Shown here piece by piece: positions 7,531-16,266 of a stretch of 64,000 nt of DNA. Below the pieces are notes generated by a model. It worked only from the letters and a program-made list of their open reading frames with translations. It was not told where the DNA came from and did not search any database. The position numbers were made by a program, and so were the translations under genes. Every line of letters starts with the position of its first letter. Positions within the stretch are counted from its first letter, which is position 1. Source of the stretch: Rhizobium lentis (GTDB taxonomy: Bacteria > Pseudomonadota > Alphaproteobacteria > Rhizobiales > Rhizobiaceae); the NCBI RefSeq assembly GCF_017352135.1, contig NZ_CP071454.1, forward strand, positions 3,869,001 through 3,933,000, written 5' to 3'.

Positions 7531-8106
7531 ACCACGGCCCATTCATCCGCAGAACAGGCGAATATCGCAGCACGAATTGCAGCGCTCGCATCACCCGGTC
7601 AATGCTTGCCACTCAACCCGTTGCCGAGCGGTTGGCTCGATAGGCATCCCGGCGCGAGAGCTCGCAGCGATGGCGCTTAGATCGGTAGTCGCGTGATCCC
7701 TCTCTATGAAATCGAGCTTGCTCCGCCAGCTGACTCGGCGTGGATCGATCTGGTGTGCAGGATGCATGCACCGTTTTCATCTTAGAAAGGGGCTGCCCTC
7801 AGGAGCCCTAGTTTTGCTCGCCGCGTGCGAGGAAGCATATCGGCGGTCGCCGTAGATCTATGAGGTGCCCGGTCGCAGTAAAGGGATGGGGACTGGAGAT
7901 CCGCCTGTTGGTGGATTGCAACGACGACGCGATGCGATAAGACTGCAGTATCAGCCGTCTGGGAGAGGATCGACTTTGCCAGGGCTGTCGTCGAGACGAC
8001 CCTGCAACGGTTACGAAGCGCACTTAAGGCATGAATGACGGCCGTGTGCCGAACCGGTCGCCGACGGCTTGCAAGTGCCAGACCGCAAGCCGACGAGCGA
8101 TCTGTT
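7531..8106. other. Intergenic region without recognised genes
   Basis: Frames on the minus strand (for example 7782-8225) are long because of the GC content. Their translation is Arg/Ser/Ala-rich and has no natural pattern. No terminator, repeat or RNA gene was seen. It may be a decayed gene remnant. Confidence 0.4.
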
Positions 8107-8439
8107 TTAACGGCCTTGGAAAATCTTGATGATCTTCGGAGTAAAGCGGTGTTGTTTAACGTCCACGACATCGTCATAGGTAATGCGGCCGGAAACCAAG
8201 GCTGCAACAAATCGCTCGCATGCAACCCTCGGAGCGTCCTTGTCCGAGACGTTTGTCACAAGTCCGGCGCCGCGGCGGCCATTTGCATCAAATCCCTTGG
8301 CGCAATCGTTCACCACTTCATTTCTCGCCCTTGAGCTGCCCTGAAGCAATGTGACGTAAGCATCATAGTCCTGACGGGATGGGACGCAGGCGGTTAGTAG
8401 TCCCATGGCAATCATTATTGTTGCGGTATGAGCGCGCAT
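8107..8439 (-). CDS. Putative lipoprotein
   Basis: A 110-residue protein with a lipoprotein signal (MRAHTATIMIAMGLLTAC, lipid Cys at 18). The mature part is hydrophilic: QDYDAYVTLLQGSSRARNEV, then ACERFVAALVSGRITYDDVV and VKQHRFTPKIIKIFQGR. Two further cysteines in the mature region may form a disulfide. AGGGG lies about 11 bases before the ATG. Function unknown; it resembles short rhizobial outer-membrane lipoproteins. Confidence 0.6.
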   Translation of the reverse strand: MRAHTATIMIAMGLLTACVPSRQDYDAYVTLLQGSSRARNEVVNDCAKGFDANGRRGAGLVTNVSDKDAPRVACERFVAALVSGRITYDDVVDVKQHRFTPKIIKIFQGR

Positions 8440-8564
8440 TTGAATAATCCCCTAATTAATCACTGATCGGCGTCTGGTGTTATTTCGATTCGCCCGGCGC
8501 GCGAAAGCCTTTGCGTGAAATCGCGCAGGTTAGGAATTGTTTGTCGTCGGCTGGAGAGCGGTTC

Positions 8565-8879
8565 TCAGCGATCCAGGAAATGGTCGAAATAAACCTCAGG
8601 GATTGGGTAGGCGTAGACGCCCCTGTCGACGAAGCCGCGTCGGTAGAGGCAATTTCTGAGCGCCGTGTTGTAATAGAGGCTGCGCGGGTCCGGCGAGCCG
8701 CGTCGCAAGGAACCTGCTTCCGGAACACACCACCGAAGTGCTTTGTCGTATTTGGCCAGGAGGACTGGATCGGTATCGACCCGTATGCTGCCATGGTAGG
8801 ATTGATAATTCGAAGGGGATTCTGCAGCTGAAATACAGCCGAAGCTAAGCACAAGACCAACAACTGCCATCAATCGCAT
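8565..8879 (-). CDS. Exported hypothetical protein
   Basis: A 104-residue protein. The ATG giving MRLMAVVGLVLSFGC is preferred over one 12 codons upstream because GGGGAGAG precedes it and it puts the signal peptide at the very N-terminus. The signal could be a lipoprotein type (LSFGC) or cleaved after ISAA. The mature part is Tyr-, Arg- and Asp-rich (YDKALRWCVPEAGSLRRG, YYNTALRNCLYRRGF) and has two cysteines that could pair. No family recognised. It lies 125 bases upstream of the lipoprotein at 8107 on the same strand. Confidence 0.55.
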   Translation of the reverse strand: MRLMAVVGLVLSFGCISAAESPSNYQSYHGSIRVDTDPVLLAKYDKALRWCVPEAGSLRRGSPDPRSLYYNTALRNCLYRRGFVDRGVYAYPIPEVYFDHFLDR

Positions 8880-9023
8880 TGAATTTACTCTCCCCAGCTC
8901 GATAATCGTAGTCATCTGCCGGGACGTTATTGATTCCGGCGCCTGCGGGCAAGGTGCTTATGCGTGGCCGGATGGCTGCCGCTGCAAAATTGGCGGCAGT
9001 CATTCGTCAGCAACCAATTGGGA

Positions 9024-9461
9024 TCAATCCAGGAGATCGGCCGGCACCCTGCCGCCATTTTCCGAAAGCCGCTTCATCAGCGCCTTATGCAGCCACATAT
9101 TCATTTTCGCGGAATCGTTGGTATCGCCGGTATAGCCGAGTTCGGCGGCAAGTTCCTTGCGCTCAGCCAGGCTCGCGTCCATCCCAACTGCTTTCATCAG
9201 ATCGACGATCGAGTGACGCCAATCGAGTTTTTGACCGCTCTTCTTCGCGGCAGCGTCGAGGATAGGCACGATATCGACCGTCATGGCTGGGGTCGTGGCC
9301 GGATTGCTCTGAGCGGAAGAGGCCGCAGGCGCTGGACTGGGAACGGCCGACGGTGTGACAGGCGCTTGTGCCGGTTCTGTCTTCGGCGCGCTCCCGGTAA
9401 CGGGTTCGGCAGCTTCCGCTTCTCCGAAGATTGCATGTTTGATCTTATCGAAAATGCCCAT
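9024..9461 (-). CDS. DUF3597 domain protein
   Basis: A 145-residue protein starting MGIFDKIKHAIFGE with AGG before the ATG. Residues 18-60 are an Ala/Pro/Ser-rich flexible linker. Residues 60-145 form the conserved helical domain: VDIVPILDAAAKKSGQKLDW, RHSIVDLMKAVGMDASLAER, LAAELGYTGD. This layout (short N-terminal helix, Ala-Pro linker, conserved C-terminal domain) matches DUF3597. Predicted cytoplasmic. The biochemical role is unknown; from memory, the C-terminal fold resembles a small peptidoglycan-binding-like bundle. Confidence 0.75.
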   Translation of the reverse strand: MGIFDKIKHAIFGEAEAAEPVTGSAPKTEPAQAPVTPSAVPSPAPAASSAQSNPATTPAMTVDIVPILDAAAKKSGQKLDWRHSIVDLMKAVGMDASLAERKELAAELGYTGDTNDSAKMNMWLHKALMKRLSENGGRVPADLLD

Positions 9462-9813
9462 TCGTCAACCTCCACTGCCATTAAATGAGAATATGCTGAA
9501 ACATGGAATTCCCGATGGACATATCCAGAAGGGCGAAGGTTTATTTTTGTCCCTTCGATCAAGAACGAAAATTCGACATAACCGCTTCTGGTACAATCGC
9601 CCCGCGGGCCGCTAATGCGGCGATAACGATAAGACATAATTCTCGGCCATGGAGCCGTCTCGCAGCGCAACGAGAGGAAACCTTCGCCAATCGGTCACGT
9701 TGGTTTCGCATGGATGTCCTGGACAGCAGGTCTCCAATCGATCGAAGGCACGCGCGTTCCTCGATTTTCAGCTGTCGGACCTGACCGTTCGGCACAGGAA
9801 ACGGAGGAAGATC
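9462..9813. other. Divergent intergenic region
   Basis: The 350 bases separate the DUF3597 gene from the exported repeat protein. An inverted repeat GCGAAGG...CCTTCG lies around 9531-9560. Short plus-strand frames run into the next gene but lack ribosome sites. Probably holds two promoters; none is clear by eye. Confidence 0.35.
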
Positions 9814-10371
9814 ATGACCTATTTCCAACTTAGACTACCGGTTGCCCTGCTTGCATCTGCGTATGCAGTCCTTGCCATGCCGATAGGCCAAGCACGCGCG
9901 ATCGATGTCGGCGTTTCGGTGAATACCGGCGATGCCGGCAGTGCCGATGCCGGCGCTTCGTTCGGTGGAGGAAGCGGCATGGATGCAGCGGCCAACGCAT
10001 CCCTTGGCGGCTCGAACGGGGTCAGCGCCGATGCAGCCGCCGATGCCGGCGGCGGCCGCGGCGTCAATGCCGATCTCAATGCACACGTCAGCGGTTCCGA
10101 CGGGGTTGATGCCGACGCCGCAGTTTCGATTGGCGGCGGCGTCAACGCCAAGCTTGCCATTGGCCGTGTGAACGGAAGAAGCGATGCAGCAACGACGCGT
10201 GACGGCGCCACCGATGCGGCTGAGATCCGTACCCTTGAGGCCTTCCGCAACATGCCTGCCGACCAGCGACGCAAAATGCTTGTCCGTTGCGCCGATATTT
10301 CCGGATCAGGTGGTTCCGATTCCGGTCTCGCGGGTCTCTGCAGTCTGTTGCAGGCGTCTGCCTCCCGGTGA
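9814..10371 (+). CDS. Exported Gly/Ala/Asp repeat protein
   Basis: A 185-residue protein. The ATG at 9814 is chosen because GGAGG lies seven bases upstream and it opens a signal peptide (MTYFQLRLPVALLASAYAVL, cleavage near ARA). About residues 30-120 consist of imperfect repeats of 17-20 residues built on (S/N)GV(S/N/D)ADAxAxxGG, for example GGSNGVSADAAADAGGGRG and VSGSDGVDADAAVSIGG. The C-terminal 60 residues are a helical domain (IRTLEAFRNMPADQRRKMLV) with two cysteines. It is probably periplasmic or on the surface. The repeat pattern suggests a beta-roll or flexible acidic array; function unknown. Confidence 0.6.
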   Translation: MTYFQLRLPVALLASAYAVLAMPIGQARAIDVGVSVNTGDAGSADAGASFGGGSGMDAAANASLGGSNGVSADAAADAGGGRGVNADLNAHVSGSDGVDADAAVSIGGGVNAKLAIGRVNGRSDAATTRDGATDAAEIRTLEAFRNMPADQRRKMLVRCADISGSGGSDSGLAGLCSLLQASASR

Positions 10372-10375
10372 AACG

Positions 10376-10412
10376 AAAGACCCGCCGAACCGGAGGAGCG
10401 CGGCGGGTCTTT
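10376..10412. terminator. Bidirectional hairpin between the repeat protein and aapP
   Basis: AAAGACCCGCCG pairs perfectly over 12 bases with CGGCGGGTCTTT. A-rich and T-rich edges on both strands let it stop transcription from either side. It closes the aapJQMP operon on the minus strand and the repeat-protein gene on the plus strand. Confidence 0.8.
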
Positions 10413-10432
10413 AAACGTCTAGCCTAGCGCCC

Positions 10433-11206
10433 TTAGTGCAGGATCTGGCTGAGGAACAGCTTGGTGCGTTCGTGCTGCGGATTGTCGAAGAACTCGGCCG
10501 GCGAGTTCTGCTCGACGATCTGGCCCTGATCCATGAAGATGACGCGGTTGGCGACCTGGCGGGCAAAGCCCATTTCGTGGGTGACGCAGAGCATGGTCAT
10601 GCCTTCCTCGGCAAGCCCCACCATGGTGTCGAGCACTTCCTTGATCATTTCGGGGTCGAGCGCCGAGGTCGGCTCGTCGAACAGCATGATCTTCGGGTTC
10701 ATGCAGAGCGACCGGGCAATCGCCACGCGCTGCTGCTGGCCGCCGGAGAGTTGGCCCGGATATTTGTTGGCTTGTTCCGGGATCTTGACGCGCTTCAAGA
10801 AATGCATGGCGATCTCTTCTGCCTGCTTCTTCGGCATCTTGCGCACCCAGATCGGCGCCAGCGTGCAGTTTTCGAGGATCGTCAGGTGTGGGAAGAGGTT
10901 GAAGTGCTGGAACACCATGCCGACTTCGCGCCTGACTTCATCGATCTTCTTCAGATCGTTGGTGAGCTCGGTGCCGTCGACGATGATCTGGCCCTTCTGA
11001 TGCTCTTCCAGGCGATTGATGCAGCGGATCATCGTCGATTTGCCCGAACCCGACGGGCCGGCGATGACGATGCGCTCGCCGCGCATGACCTTCAGGTTGA
11101 TGTCGCGCAGCACATGGAAATCGCCGTACCACTTGTTCATGTTGATGATTTCGATCGCCACTTCCGTTGCGGAAACGGTGAGCTTCTTAGCTGGAGCTTC
11201 AGCCAT
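10433..11206 (-). CDS. aapP: General L-amino-acid ABC transporter ATPase
   Basis: A 257-residue ATP-binding subunit that powers amino-acid import at the inner membrane. Visible motifs are Walker [10 protein letters not shown] (about 50-58), the signature LSGGQQQR, Walker [13 protein letters not shown] and the switch histidine in CVTHEMG. The start is the ATG giving [16 protein letters not shown]; the length agrees with the Rhizobium leguminosarum protein as I remember it. It is last in aapJQMP, 17 bases after aapM. The operon is known to transport many amino acids and to be controlled by the Ntr system and solute load; no such site is asserted here. Confidence 0.95.
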   Translation of the reverse strand: MAEAPAKKLTVSATEVAIEIINMNKWYGDFHVLRDINLKVMRGERIVIAGPSGSGKSTMIRCINRLEEHQKGQIIVDGTELTNDLKKIDEVRREVGMVFQHFNLFPHLTILENCTLAPIWVRKMPKKQAEEIAMHFLKRVKIPEQANKYPGQLSGGQQQRVAIARSLCMNPKIMLFDEPTSALDPEMIKEVLDTMVGLAEEGMTMLCVTHEMGFARQVANRVIFMDQGQIVEQNSPAEFFDNPQHERTKLFLSQILH

Positions 11207-11223
11207 ATTGTTTTCCCTCATTC

Positions 11224-12369
11224 TTATCGTTTGTGGCCGGTGTCGAGGTGACGTTCGATGAAGGCTGAATAGCGCGACATGCCGAAGCAGAAAAGCCAGA
11301 AGGCGAAGCCGGCGAATATCAGTCCCGTTAGCGGTGTTACTGCGGTTGCCCAGTTCGGATCGACGAAGTTCAGGCGAACGATGCCGAGAAGATCGAACAT
11401 GCTGATGATCGACACAAGCGACGTGTCCTTGAACATGCCGATGAAGGTATTGACGATGCCAGGGATCACCAGTTTGATCGCCTGCGGCATGATGACCAGC
11501 CGCATCTTCTGCCAGTAGCCCAGCCCGAGCGAATCCGCCCCCTCGAACTGGCCCTTGGGAATAGCCTGCAGGCCGCCACGGATGACTTCCGCCATATAAG
11601 CGGAGGCGAAGATCGATACCCCGATGATCGCGCGCAAAAGCTTGTCCACCGTCCAGCCAGCCGGCAGAAAGAGCGGCAGCATGACGCTCGCCATGAACAG
11701 GACCGTAATCAGCGGCACGCCCCGGACGACTTCGATGAAGATGACGCAGAATGTGCGGATGACCGGCATCCGTGAGCGCCTTCCGAGCGCCAGGATGATG
11801 CCGAGCGGGAAGGAGACGGCGATCCCGACGAAAGAGAGTACCAGCGTCACCAGCAGCCCGCCCCAGAGTGGGGTCTCGACGATTTCCAGGCCAAATCCGC
11901 CGTAAAGCAGAAAGAAGGAAACGATGGGAAGCACGCCGAAGAGCAGGAGGGCGTTCAAACCCTTGCGTGGTGCCGAAGGAATAAGCATCGGCACCAACAG
12001 GAGTACGAAAAGAATGCCGACCAGCGTCGGCCGCCAGCGCTCGTCGAGCGGATAACGTCCAAAAATGAACTGGTCGAATTTGGCGTTGACGAAAGCCCAG
12101 CAGGCGCCATTCCAACCATCTGGCTGGATGCCGCCCTGGACGGCGGTGGCGCAGAAGGTGCGGTCCGGACCGCTCCAAACCGCCTGCACGAAGAGCCAAT
12201 CGATCGCGTGGAGAAGAGCCCAGACGATAAAGGTCACCGCCACAAGGGTGAGAATGATGTCCTTTGGCGTCGCAAGCAGGTTGCGACGGATCCACGCGAC
12301 CGCGCCTTTCTCTCCTGAAGGCGGCGGCTCCGGCGCCAGTATGGCGGTTCTGACGAAACTGTTGCTCAT
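11224..12369 (-). CDS. aapM: General L-amino-acid ABC transporter permease
   Basis: A 381-residue inner-membrane permease with several hydrophobic segments. It carries the conserved cytoplasmic EAA loop near [20 protein letters not shown] and [19 protein letters not shown], through which it contacts AapP. A periplasmic-side insert (about 50-105, including [19 protein letters not shown]) is typical of this long permease subtype. The start at MSNSFVRT is one base after the aapQ stop, so the two are translationally linked. Together with AapQ it forms the channel. Confidence 0.95.
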   Translation of the reverse strand: MSNSFVRTAILAPEPPPSGEKGAVAWIRRNLLATPKDIILTLVAVTFIVWALLHAIDWLFVQAVWSGPDRTFCATAVQGGIQPDGWNGACWAFVNAKFDQFIFGRYPLDERWRPTLVGILFVLLLVPMLIPSAPRKGLNALLLFGVLPIVSFFLLYGGFGLEIVETPLWGGLLVTLVLSFVGIAVSFPLGIILALGRRSRMPVIRTFCVIFIEVVRGVPLITVLFMASVMLPLFLPAGWTVDKLLRAIIGVSIFASAYMAEVIRGGLQAIPKGQFEGADSLGLGYWQKMRLVIMPQAIKLVIPGIVNTFIGMFKDTSLVSIISMFDLLGIVRLNFVDPNWATAVTPLTGLIFAGFAFWLFCFGMSRYSAFIERHLDTGHKR

Positions 12370-12370
12370 C

Positions 12371-13573
12371 TTATCTCTCCACCAGCGCCATCTTTGCATT
12401 GAACCAGTTCATGAACAGCGAGGTCACGACACTGAGGCTGAGATAGATGACCATCCAGATCAGGATCACCTCGACAGCCTGACCGGTCTGGTTCAGCGTC
12501 GTGCTGCCGACTGCGACCAGATCGGCAAAACCGATGGCGATCGCCAGCGATGAGTTCTTGGTCAGATTGAGATACTGGCTGCTCAGCGGCGGAATGATGA
12601 TGCGGAAGGCCTGCGGAATGACGACCAGGCGTGTGATCGACGAGGGATGAAGCCCAAGTGCGGCCGCAGCCTCTGTCTGTCCCTTAGGCACGCCGCGAAT
12701 GCCCGCGCGCACGATCTCGGCGATGAAGGCTGCGGTGTAGAAGGAAAGCGCCAGGAAGAGCGACATGAACTCGGGCCCAACGACGGAGCCGCCGGTTAGG
12801 TTGAATTTGCCCGCGATCGGATAATCGAAGGAAAGCGGCGCACCTGCGAGCAGGAAGGCGATAAGCGGCAGGCCGATCAGCAGGCCGATCGAAGCCCAGA
12901 TCGTGTGGAACGGTTGGCCTGTCGCCGCCTGCCGGCGATGCGCCCATCGGGCCGTCGCGACGACGGCGATGATCGCGACGACGAAGGCGATGCCGACGAG
13001 CCAGAAACCTTCGCCGAAAATCGGCTTGGGGAAGGAGAGGCCGCGATTGTTCAAATAGGATCCGAGCGGAAGATGCAGCGACTCGCGCGCATTCGGCAGA
13101 ACTGCCAGAACGCCCGAATACCAGAAGAAGATCACAAGCAGTGGCGGGATATTGCGGAAGACTTCGACATAGACCGTGCACAGCTTGGCAATCAGCCAGT
13201 TGCGCGACAGACGGCCGATGCCGATGATGAAGCCGATAATGGTGGCGGTGATGATGCCGGTCACGGCGATCAGGATCGTATTCAGAAGGCCGACGACCAG
13301 GGCGCGGCCGTAGGTCGAATCGCTCGAATAGGCGATCAGCGACTGACCGACCTCGAAGCCGGCGCGGCCGTTCAGAAAGCCGAAGCCCGACGCGATGTTG
13401 GCGCGCGCCAGATTGACCGCCGTGTTATGCGCAACCCACCAGACGAAGGTGACCAGCAGTACGATGGTGAGAACCTGGAAGAAGATGCCCCGAACTCTCG
13501 GGTCGTAGAGGGCGGACTGAAAGCTCCAGCCGCTCCTGGGTAAATGTGTCGAATCCACAGCCTGATGCGTCAT
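12371..13573 (-). CDS. aapQ: General L-amino-acid ABC transporter permease
   Basis: A 400-residue membrane protein, partner of AapM. About eight hydrophobic stretches are visible. The conserved loop is [20 protein letters not shown] followed by [20 protein letters not shown], the HisMQ-type EAA motif for the ATPase. The start [12 protein letters not shown] has AGGGG upstream. It follows aapJ across a 94-base spacer that holds two hairpins, a layout that usually lets the binding protein be made in excess. Confidence 0.95.
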   Translation of the reverse strand: MTHQAVDSTHLPRSGWSFQSALYDPRVRGIFFQVLTIVLLVTFVWWVAHNTAVNLARANIASGFGFLNGRAGFEVGQSLIAYSSDSTYGRALVVGLLNTILIAVTGIITATIIGFIIGIGRLSRNWLIAKLCTVYVEVFRNIPPLLVIFFWYSGVLAVLPNARESLHLPLGSYLNNRGLSFPKPIFGEGFWLVGIAFVVAIIAVVATARWAHRRQAATGQPFHTIWASIGLLIGLPLIAFLLAGAPLSFDYPIAGKFNLTGGSVVGPEFMSLFLALSFYTAAFIAEIVRAGIRGVPKGQTEAAAALGLHPSSITRLVVIPQAFRIIIPPLSSQYLNLTKNSSLAIAIGFADLVAVGSTTLNQTGQAVEVILIWMVIYLSLSVVTSLFMNWFNAKMALVER

Positions 13574-13596
13574 GCCTGGCCAATTCCCCTTTATGC

Positions 13597-13611
13597 GCTC
13601 CTTTTCGGAGC
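13597..13611. other. Small hairpin in the aapJ-aapQ spacer
   Basis: GCTCC and GGAGC flank TTTTC. On the plus strand a T-run follows, so it would be a terminator only for opposing transcription. On the aap strand it lies just before the aapQ ribosome site and may affect loading of ribosomes. Confidence 0.4.
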
Positions 13612-13625
13612 TTTTTTATTAGAGG

Positions 13626-13651
13626 AGGAAAGACGGTCGCCCGCCTTTCCT
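13626..13651 (-). promoter_or_regulatory. Strong hairpin between aapJ and aapQ
   Basis: On the minus strand AGGAAAGGCGG and CCGTCTTTCCT pair over 11 bases (one G-T) around a GCGA loop. No T-run follows, so it is not a plain terminator. It fits the RNA-stabilising or attenuating stem often found after the binding-protein gene of ABC importers. Confidence 0.65.
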
Positions 13652-13667
13652 TCATGTGTGATGCCGC

Positions 13668-14693
13668 TCAGCGAACCGGCGGAGCGTACTGGAGGCCGCC
13701 CTTATTCCACAAGGCGTTGAGACCGCGCGCGATCTTCAGCTGGCTGCCCTGGCCGATGTTGCGCTCGAAGGATTCGCCGTAATTGCCGACGTTCTTGACG
13801 ATGTTGTACGCCCAGTCGTTGGTAAGGCCGAGATCGGTGCCGATCTTGGTATCGGCTTCCACACCGAGGAAGCGCTTGATGTCGGGGTTCGGCGAGTTCT
13901 TCATGTCGTCGACATTGGCCTGAGTAATGCCGAATTCTTCGGCATTGATCATGGCATAGCCAACCCAGCTGACGATATCGAACCACTGGTCATCACCCTG
14001 GCGGACGGCCGGGGCGAGCGGTTCCTTGGAAATGATTTCCGGCAGGATCACATGTTCGTCCGGGTTCTTCAGCGTCAGACGCAGCGAATAGAGGCCGGAC
14101 TGGTCGGTCGTGTAGACGTCGCAGCGGCCGGCGTCATAGGCGGCATTGACCTCGTCCAGCTTTTCGAAGACGACCGGATTGTACTGAAGGTTGTTTGCCT
14201 TGAAATAGTCGGCGAGGTTGAGCTCGGTGGTCGTGCCCGACTGGACGCAGACGGACGCGCCCGAGAGTTCCAGTGCCGACTTCACGTTCAGGCCCTTGCG
14301 GACCATGAAGCCCTGGCCGTCGTAGTAGTTGACGAAGCGGAAGTTCAGGCCGAGTGCCGTATCGCGGTTGATCGACCAGGTCGTATTGCGGGCGAGTACG
14401 TCGATTTCACCGGACTGAAGGGCAGGGAAGCGATTGGCGGCGCTGAGGGGCGTGAATTTTACCTTGGTGGGGTCACCGAAGACGGCCGAAGCGACGGCCT
14501 TGCAGAAATCGACGTCGAAGCCGGCCCAGTTGCCGGAAGCGTCAGGCGCGGCAAAGCCGGCAAGACCGGTATTGACGCCGCACTGAATGAAACCCTTCGC
14601 CTTTACATCTCCGAGGGTAGTGGCTGAAGCAGCCGAGGCGCCAAGAGCGAAAACTGCTGCGCCGATCGCGGCGGACAGAAGCTTGTTCTTCAT
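13668..14693 (-). CDS. aapJ: General L-amino-acid periplasmic binding protein
   Basis: A 341-residue periplasmic solute-binding protein. The start MKNKLLSAAIGAAVFALGA opens a signal peptide cleaved near ASA-TTLGD. The mature protein begins TLGDVKAKGFIQCGVNTG, with the family signature GFDVDFCKAVASAVFGD at about 75-91. The length equals that remembered for R. leguminosarum AapJ. An upstream ATG-like start 28 codons earlier adds a basic, non-signal extension and is rejected. It captures a broad range of L-amino acids and delivers them to AapQM. It is first in the operon. Confidence 0.95.
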   Translation of the reverse strand: MKNKLLSAAIGAAVFALGASAASATTLGDVKAKGFIQCGVNTGLAGFAAPDASGNWAGFDVDFCKAVASAVFGDPTKVKFTPLSAANRFPALQSGEIDVLARNTTWSINRDTALGLNFRFVNYYDGQGFMVRKGLNVKSALELSGASVCVQSGTTTELNLADYFKANNLQYNPVVFEKLDEVNAAYDAGRCDVYTTDQSGLYSLRLTLKNPDEHVILPEIISKEPLAPAVRQGDDQWFDIVSWVGYAMINAEEFGITQANVDDMKNSPNPDIKRFLGVEADTKIGTDLGLTNDWAYNIVKNVGNYGESFERNIGQGSQLKIARGLNALWNKGGLQYAPPVR

Positions 14694-15041
14694 TTTTTTC
14701 CCAACCTTTTCCGTTGTATTATATTTTCTTGTGGGGCATTCCGGCGGAAAAACTCTGCCACCCCATCGTCTCGACACCCTCCCGGCGCGAGTGCCCTATC
14801 ACAGTCTCAAATGTCACTATGGTCAAGTGTCGCGATCAATAATTGCGGCAAAATTCAGCATTTTGCCAGATTGCGCCGCATTCGAAGGCGGTTGGCTAGG
14901 AAATGGGCGCCTCATTGCGGAAAATTAACGCGAAATCAAGAAATCCAAGCGTCCGCCGTACCCATCATCGAGGGGTTGACCGGACCGGCCGAGGCGTCCA
15001 AAAGTCTGGTTTCGCGCCCCTCGCCAAAGGCTATTTCCGAC
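14694..15041. other. Divergent promoter region aapJ / metC
   Basis: About 350 bases between two divergent genes. It contains the possible aapJ -10, a pair of TGTC-type half sites around 14811-14832, and an A-rich stretch near 14930. Upstream frames in phase with metC exist but lack a ribosome site. No riboswitch such as SAM-II was recognised. Confidence 0.4.
14718..14723 (-). promoter_or_regulatory. Possible -10 element for aapJ
   Basis: TATAAT occurs on the minus strand about 25 bases before the aapJ ATG. No good TTGACA-like hexamer lies 16-18 bases further upstream. I also looked for a sigma-54 TGGCAC-N5-TTGC site nearby and did not find correct spacing. Tentative. Confidence 0.3.
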
Positions 15042-16232
15042 ATGAATGACAAAGACAGCTTGCTGCAGACCGCCGGCATCAATACCCGCCTGACCCACAT
15101 CGGCAACGACCCCTTCGACTTCCACGGCTTCATCAACCCGCCGGTTGTGCATGCCTCGACGGTGCTTTTTCCGAATGCCCGCACGATGGACACGCGCTCG
15201 CAGAAATACACCTACGGGACACGCGGCACGCCGACGACGGATGCACTCTGCGAGGCGATCGACGCGCTTGAAGGTTCGGCCGGCACGATCCTCGTCCCCT
15301 CGGGGCTTGCTGCCGTCACTATCCCATTCCTCGGTTTTTCCGCCGCCGGCGATCATGCGCTGGTCGTCGATTCGGTTTATGGCCCGACCCGCCATTTCTG
15401 CGACACGATGCTGAAGCGCCTCGGCGTCGAGGTGGAGTATTACGACCCATCGATCGGCGCCGCCATCGAGACGCTGTTCCGGCCGAACACCAAGCTCGTC
15501 CATACCGAGGCTCCCGGTTCCAACACCTTCGAAATGCAGGATATTCCGGCGATTTCGGCGGTCGCGCATCGCCATGGCGCCGTCGTTATGATGGACAATA
15601 CCTGGGCGACGCCGCTTTATTTCAGGCCGCTCGATCACGGCGTCGATATCTCCATTCATGCGGCGACGAAATATCCATCCGGCCATTCCGATATCCTACT
15701 TGGAACAGTGTCGGCCAATGCCGAGCACTGGCAGCGCCTGAAGGAGGCGAATGGCGCGCTCGGCATCTGCGGCGCCCCGGACGATGCCTACCAGATCCTG
15801 CGCGGATTGCGCACGATGGGCCTGCGCCTCGAGCGGCATTATGAAAGCGCGCTTGATATTGCAAAGTGGCTGGAAGGCAGGGAGGATGTCGCCCGTGTGC
15901 TGCATCCGGCGCTGCCGAGTTTTCCCTCCCACACGATCTGGAAGCGCGATTTCAAGGGCGCCAGCGGCATCTTTTCCTTCGTGCTTGCCGCGGAGAGCCC
16001 CGAGAAATTCAAGCCAAAGGCGCATGCCTTCCTCGACGCGCTCAGAATTTTCGGTCTCGGCTATTCCTGGGGCGGTTTTGAAAGCCTTGCCCTGCATGCC
16101 TATCTCAACGACCGCAAGGTCGCCAAGGCACCGAAGGAAGGGCCGGTCATCCGCCTGCAGATCGGCCTGGAGGACGTCGCCGACCTCAAGGCCGATATTG
16201 AACGGGGCTTTGCGGCGGCGAGCGCCGTCTGA
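15042..16232 (+). CDS. metC: Cystathionine beta-lyase
   Basis: A 396-residue PLP enzyme of the Cys/Met-metabolism class that cleaves cystathionine to homocysteine, pyruvate and ammonia in methionine synthesis. The PLP lysine is Lys210 in AATKYPSGHSD. Other anchors are the aspartate in MMDNTWATP and the phosphate-contact SGLAAVT. The start MNDKDSLLQTAGINT is chosen over a 77-codon upstream extension that is basic and unlike the family. It is monocistronic and converges on the FAD monooxygenase. It could act on related thio-amino acids. Confidence 0.9.
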   Translation: MNDKDSLLQTAGINTRLTHIGNDPFDFHGFINPPVVHASTVLFPNARTMDTRSQKYTYGTRGTPTTDALCEAIDALEGSAGTILVPSGLAAVTIPFLGFSAAGDHALVVDSVYGPTRHFCDTMLKRLGVEVEYYDPSIGAAIETLFRPNTKLVHTEAPGSNTFEMQDIPAISAVAHRHGAVVMMDNTWATPLYFRPLDHGVDISIHAATKYPSGHSDILLGTVSANAEHWQRLKEANGALGICGAPDDAYQILRGLRTMGLRLERHYESALDIAKWLEGREDVARVLHPALPSFPSHTIWKRDFKGASGIFSFVLAAESPEKFKPKAHAFLDALRIFGLGYSWGGFESLALHAYLNDRKVAKAPKEGPVIRLQIGLEDVADLKADIERGFAAASAV

Positions 16233-16266
16233 GCAGAGAAGGGAGCGGCTCGCCCCTTCCAGCGCT

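Noticed and set aside
10433..12295. A 620-codon minus frame spanning aapP and most of aapM
   Set aside because: The part over aapM is out of frame with the real permease and is Arg/His-rich. Only the aapP end is genuine, starting at 11206.
14694..14800. Sigma-54 promoter for aapJ
   Set aside because: A TGGCA-like start exists, but the GG and GC elements are 12 bases apart rather than 10.
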